Assembly (NCBI RefSeq): GCF_030247605.1
Contig: NZ_JAOTSB010000007.1
Coordinates: 1 to 64,000 of the forward strand
Length of the DNA: 64,000 nucleotides
Direction of reading: 5' to 3'
Source of the DNA: Acidaminobacter sp.
GTDB lineage: Bacteria; Bacillota; Clostridia; Peptostreptococcales; Acidaminobacteraceae
Positions 61,327-64,000 of this stretch are shown in pieces. The position numbers were made by a program, and so were the translations under genes. The notes under the pieces were generated by a model, which saw only the letters and a list, made by a program, of their open reading frames with translations, was not told where the DNA came from and ran no database searches. How positions within the stretch are numbered: position 1 is the first letter of the stretch; each line of letters starts with the position of its first letter.

Positions 61327-62607
61327 TTACGCCCACAGATCAAGTTGATTTCGAATCCTAAGCTGCGCAATCACTTCGCCAGGTTCAGCTGTCATGTCGG
61401 TTTCTCTGTTTCGAAAAAATTTTTCTTGTGGGAATCGTTGATTTTTTTGGTGGAAAGCTTGTTCTTCCCGCCCGCTCTGACCGAATTCGAATCCACTGGT
61501 AATATTCAATTGTGTCTCAAAATTTCCTGATGTGATTCTTTGCTCAGTTAGCGATGTCGTCAGATTTACCAATTGCTTCTGGAGGATCGTCCGGGCAGCC
61601 TCTGAATCGACTTTTACCAACCCGGAAATAATCCCATCTTTTAACCTGATGTGAATCTCGATCTTTCCAAGGGTCTCAGGATGCAAGGTCATTTTCAGCA
61701 CTCTGGTTTCACCCTCTTTGATGAGCTTCGCGTGTTCAGTAACCTGTTGTGGAATTTCAACTGGCCTTATTCTATCGGGCAACGCTTGTGCTTGATAAGT
61801 TTTTGGCGGTGCATCACCTATAAGCAATCCTTTTGATGACTCCTGATCTGATTTCAATTGGCTGCGATGCTTTGCTGCATCTTCTGGCACCTCACCTTCC
61901 ATTAGAACGTTCGAATCAATACTATTCGAATGGTCTAAGCGCCTGGTTTGTTTAAGCCCCTGAAGGTTCTCTCCAAAATTTGGCGGAATTATTGTTTCGC
62001 GCATTTCACTGTCAGAGAGCTCTGACAAAAATAGATGACTCAGAGCGCTTTTAGAGGATGGGACGGCCACATTCTCAGATATAGAGTTCTTAGATATATT
62101 TCCAGTAGTTACTTTTGGGTCAAAATCCGCAGCCGGCTTATACGCCTTCGATGAAAGTTCAATTGATTCACTTCTAACAAAAGCGTTTAATCTGCCTCTT
62201 TCATTTTCCGCGATTAATTGTGTGTCAGACTGTTTGGTCATTTCAATACCCTCATAGTTCTGAGCTTTGGCAGATGCCTTATTCCTCATCATCACCGTGT
62301 CAGCATTCATTTCAAGGGGCCTTCCCGGGGACATGTCAAGCGGCTCTTTAATAACCTCACACTGCACTTCTTTTAAATTCTTCAGTATTGTCTCCGGATT
62401 AATACTTTCCCCTTGTGAGTTTATCTTCGAACACTGGTTTTCATTTAAGATCTTCCTTTGATCCAAAACACCGAGCAAGCATTCAGAAAAGGACAGCGTC
62501 TCAGAAAAAGACACTTCATCATCTGATTTACATGTATTTCTACAAGAACTTGCAGTTTTATGGTGTTGAACCGTACTGTTTATTTCTGTTGCTGATATTT
62601 GTAACAC
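61327..62607 (-). CDS. fliK: Flagellar hook-length control protein FliK
   Basis: A 426-aa protein. The long N-terminal part is hydrophilic and poorly conserved, as expected of the molecular ruler. The C-terminal FliK domain (about 300-380) has VLKMTLHPETLGKIEIHIRLKDGIISGLVKVDSEAARTILQKQLVNLTTSL. Start: GGAGGTGA is 8 nt before the GTG at 62607. It precedes flgD. Confidence 0.88.
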   Translation of the reverse strand: MLQISATEINSTVQHHKTASSCRNTCKSDDEVSFSETLSFSECLLGVLDQRKILNENQCSKINSQGESINPETILKNLKEVQCEVIKEPLDMSPGRPLEMNADTVMMRNKASAKAQNYEGIEMTKQSDTQLIAENERGRLNAFVRSESIELSSKAYKPAADFDPKVTTGNISKNSISENVAVPSSKSALSHLFLSELSDSEMRETIIPPNFGENLQGLKQTRRLDHSNSIDSNVLMEGEVPEDAAKHRSQLKSDQESSKGLLIGDAPPKTYQAQALPDRIRPVEIPQQVTEHAKLIKEGETRVLKMTLHPETLGKIEIHIRLKDGIISGLVKVDSEAARTILQKQLVNLTTSLTEQRITSGNFETQLNITSGFEFGQSGREEQAFHQKNQRFPQEKFFRNRETDMTAEPGEVIAQLRIRNQLDLWA

Positions 62608-62657
62608 CTTTATTTTCACCTCCTCTTCTCCAGAATTCTATAATCTTCACCACCTCC

Positions 62658-63095
62658 TTAACGTCTTCTATGATAAAGGTTCACTGCAATTTCATCCAAT
62701 GTACTTTGTGTCAGACGATCCTGATGGTCAGAAAAAGACTTCTGCTCATTCTCCCTATGACGCTCCAGCATTCTTACTTCCAATTGACCTTCAATCCAGC
62801 GTTGCTTTGCTGCAGCCAAGTCCTTAGCAGCCTTCTCTTCTCTGCTAAGGACCTCGTTCAAGCTGCTTCTTAAAAAATCGCGGTATGCATAGGTTAATTG
62901 AATATCAGCAGGTTTCAAATAATTCTCTTGAGACCCTAATTTTAAGCTGTTCTGATATCGCTGTTTGTGATTTTCACTTTCAATGCGAGTATTCTCATAA
63001 ACGTCAGTCAATTCAGCAAGTTCTTTTTTTAATTGGGTTGCTCTGAAGTTTTTATGTTCTAATACTTTAGCCAAGCTGTATGATGGCTTCTTCAA
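62658..63095 (-). CDS. fliJ: Flagellar export chaperone FliJ
   Basis: A 145-aa helical coiled-coil protein: YSLAKVLEHKNFRATQLKKELAELTDVYENTRIE and SREEKAAKDLAAAKQRWIEGQLEVRMLERHRENEQ. FliJ contacts the FliI/FliH ATPase. TTG 63095 is used because GGGTG precedes it by 6 nt; the longer frame overlaps fliI. It is 13 nt after fliI. Confidence 0.85.
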   Translation of the reverse strand: MKKPSYSLAKVLEHKNFRATQLKKELAELTDVYENTRIESENHKQRYQNSLKLGSQENYLKPADIQLTYAYRDFLRSSLNEVLSREEKAAKDLAAAKQRWIEGQLEVRMLERHRENEQKSFSDHQDRLTQSTLDEIAVNLYHRRR

Positions 63096-63108
63096 AGGTA
63101 ACACCCTC

Positions 63109-64000
63109 TTAATCGAAATTTTGAAGTAATTGATCAATTTTTTCCCAAGTAGATTGACAATGACTAAACTCATCAATCCTCTGTTTTAAAAATTGATCCA
63201 ACTTAGGCTTTGTCTCAATCGCACGATCAACGGCCTGACTTGAACCAGGCTTGTAGGCACCTATCTGAATCAGATCTTCCGCCTCTTTATAAATGCCCAT
63301 CATATGTCTCAATTTAGAAATCTGTTCCTTTTGATCATGTGAAACCAAGTCATTCATCAATCGGCTAATACTTTGAGTCACATCAATAGCAGGATAATGA
63401 TTTTTTGCCGCAAGTTCCCGGCTCAATACAATATGACCATCAAGTATGCCTCGAACCGCATCAGTAATTGGCTCGTTCATATCATCTCCCTCTACAAGAA
63501 CTGTATAGAAAGCAGTGATGCTGCCTCGGTTTGAAGTGCCACTTCGCTCAAGGAGCTTTGGCAGTAACGCAAACACAGAAGGTGTATACCCTTTTGTTGC
63601 TGGTGCCTCCCCAGCTGCCAAGGCAACTTCCCTTTGAGCCATTGCAAACCGCGTTACAGAATCCATCATCAGGAGGACATGCTTGCCTTGATCCCTAAAA
63701 TATTCTGCTATAGCTGTTGCAAGAAATGCCCCTTTCAATCTGACCAACGGTGGCTGTTCTGACGTCGCACAGATGATCACCGATTTCTTAAGACCCTCTT
63801 CTCCTAAATCCTTTTCCAAGAAAGCTTTTACTTCACGACCACGTTCTCCAATAAGAGCAATTACGTTGATGTCAGCATCACTGTAACGGCTGATCATGCC
63901 AAGAAGAGTGCTTTTTCCAACGCCGCTTCCAGCGAAAACGCCTAATCTTTGACCATGACCGCAAGTTAAAAATGCATCTATTGCTTTAATACCTGTATGC
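63109..64000 (-). CDS. fliI: Flagellum-specific ATPase FliI (partial; N terminus beyond the window)
   Basis: C-terminal two thirds of the export ATPase. The frame is open to the window edge and reads IDAFLTCGHGQRLGVFAGSGVGKSTLLGMI, with Walker A (GSGVGKST) at about 63910-63935. Downstream are LIGERGREV, LLMMDSVTRFAMAQREVALAAGEAPATKGYTPSVFALLPKLLERSG (Walker B and the FliI signature) and DGHIVLSRELAAKNHYPAIDV. The remaining 5' portion lies right of 64000. Confidence 0.95.
   Translation of the reverse strand, partial: HTGIKAIDAFLTCGHGQRLGVFAGSGVGKSTLLGMISRYSDADINVIALIGERGREVKAFLEKDLGEEGLKKSVIICATSEQPPLVRLKGAFLATAIAEYFRDQGKHVLLMMDSVTRFAMAQREVALAAGEAPATKGYTPSVFALLPKLLERSGTSNRGSITAFYTVLVEGDDMNEPITDAVRGILDGHIVLSRELAAKNHYPAIDVTQSISRLMNDLVSHDQKEQISKLRHMMGIYKEAEDLIQIGAYKPGSSQAVDRAIETKPKLDQFLKQRIDEFSHCQSTWEKIDQLLQNFD

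Overview
The window looks like a chromosomal segment of an anaerobic, motile, Gram-positive bacterium of the class Clostridia. Evidence for this is the [FeFe]-hydrogenase maturation set (HydE, HydF, HydG and the TM1266-type ACT protein), T-box and SAM-I leaders, a sigma54-controlled L-cysteine desulfidase, many strong GGAGG ribosome-binding sites and frequent TTG starts. The flagellar cluster has a Firmicute gene order (fliK-flgD-flgE-flbD-motAB-fliL-fliOPQR-flhBAFG-fliA). No rRNA, complete tRNA, CRISPR array or transposase is visible. I do not assign a species.

Layout. 1-4310: an AT-rich block with an ABC-F ATPase and a U32/RlhA-type protein, ending at a fragment that resembles the 3' end of tRNA-Cys, probably the edge of an integrated element. 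4480-8300 (minus): pgi-ROK kinase-pepD. 8430-8650: a duplicated hairpin sequence. 8655-13130 (minus): TM1266-hydE-hydG-hydF behind a leader of about 250 nt whose last hairpin overlaps the ribosome-binding site. 13150-17220 (minus): HD hydrolase, sigma54 activator and cysteine desulfidase, with a sigma54 promoter and paired palindromic upstream sites. 17285-20810: a lipoprotein, an unknown protein and an AGCS amino-acid/cation symporter. 21190-27700: Nudix, MsrB, free-Met-R-sulfoxide reductase, asparaginase, HutD, DUF1835, a prolyl-tRNA deacylase and a HerA-like ATPase. 27936-32430: a cytochrome-b5-like lipoprotein, a T-box leader that appears to control only two mini-ORFs, a SulP transporter, an acetate transporter and a DUF4332 protein. 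32516-35790: nitroreductase, metA and a SAM-riboswitch-controlled metY. 35850-41440: a 17-bp tandem array, a two-gene permease, flavoredoxin, amidase, an E2-like acyltransferase and a toxin-antitoxin pair. 41576-46170: a DUF2975/HTH pair, a B12-binding radical SAM protein, DUF3810 and a lipoprotein serpin. 46266-64000 (minus): one long flagellar operon cut off by the window end inside fliI.

How the genes work together. HydE, HydG and HydF build the H-cluster of an [FeFe] hydrogenase whose structural gene is not in the window. MetA carries Glu at position 111, the acetyl-CoA-type residue, and would feed O-acetylhomoserine to MetY; MetY lies directly under the SAM-I riboswitch and metA follows on the same strand. 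The cysteine desulfidase would degrade excess cysteine under its adjacent sigma54 activator. MsrB and the free-Met-R-sulfoxide reductase are divergent neighbours that cover protein-bound and free methionine-R-sulfoxide.

The signals I think most deserve follow-up are the T-box that leads only to mini-ORFs, the structured hyd leader, the sigma54 activator sites, the tRNA-fragment boundary next to the ABC-F/U32 pair, and the recurring arrangement in which a hairpin overlaps or directly abuts a start region (hyd operon, SulP, DUF3810).
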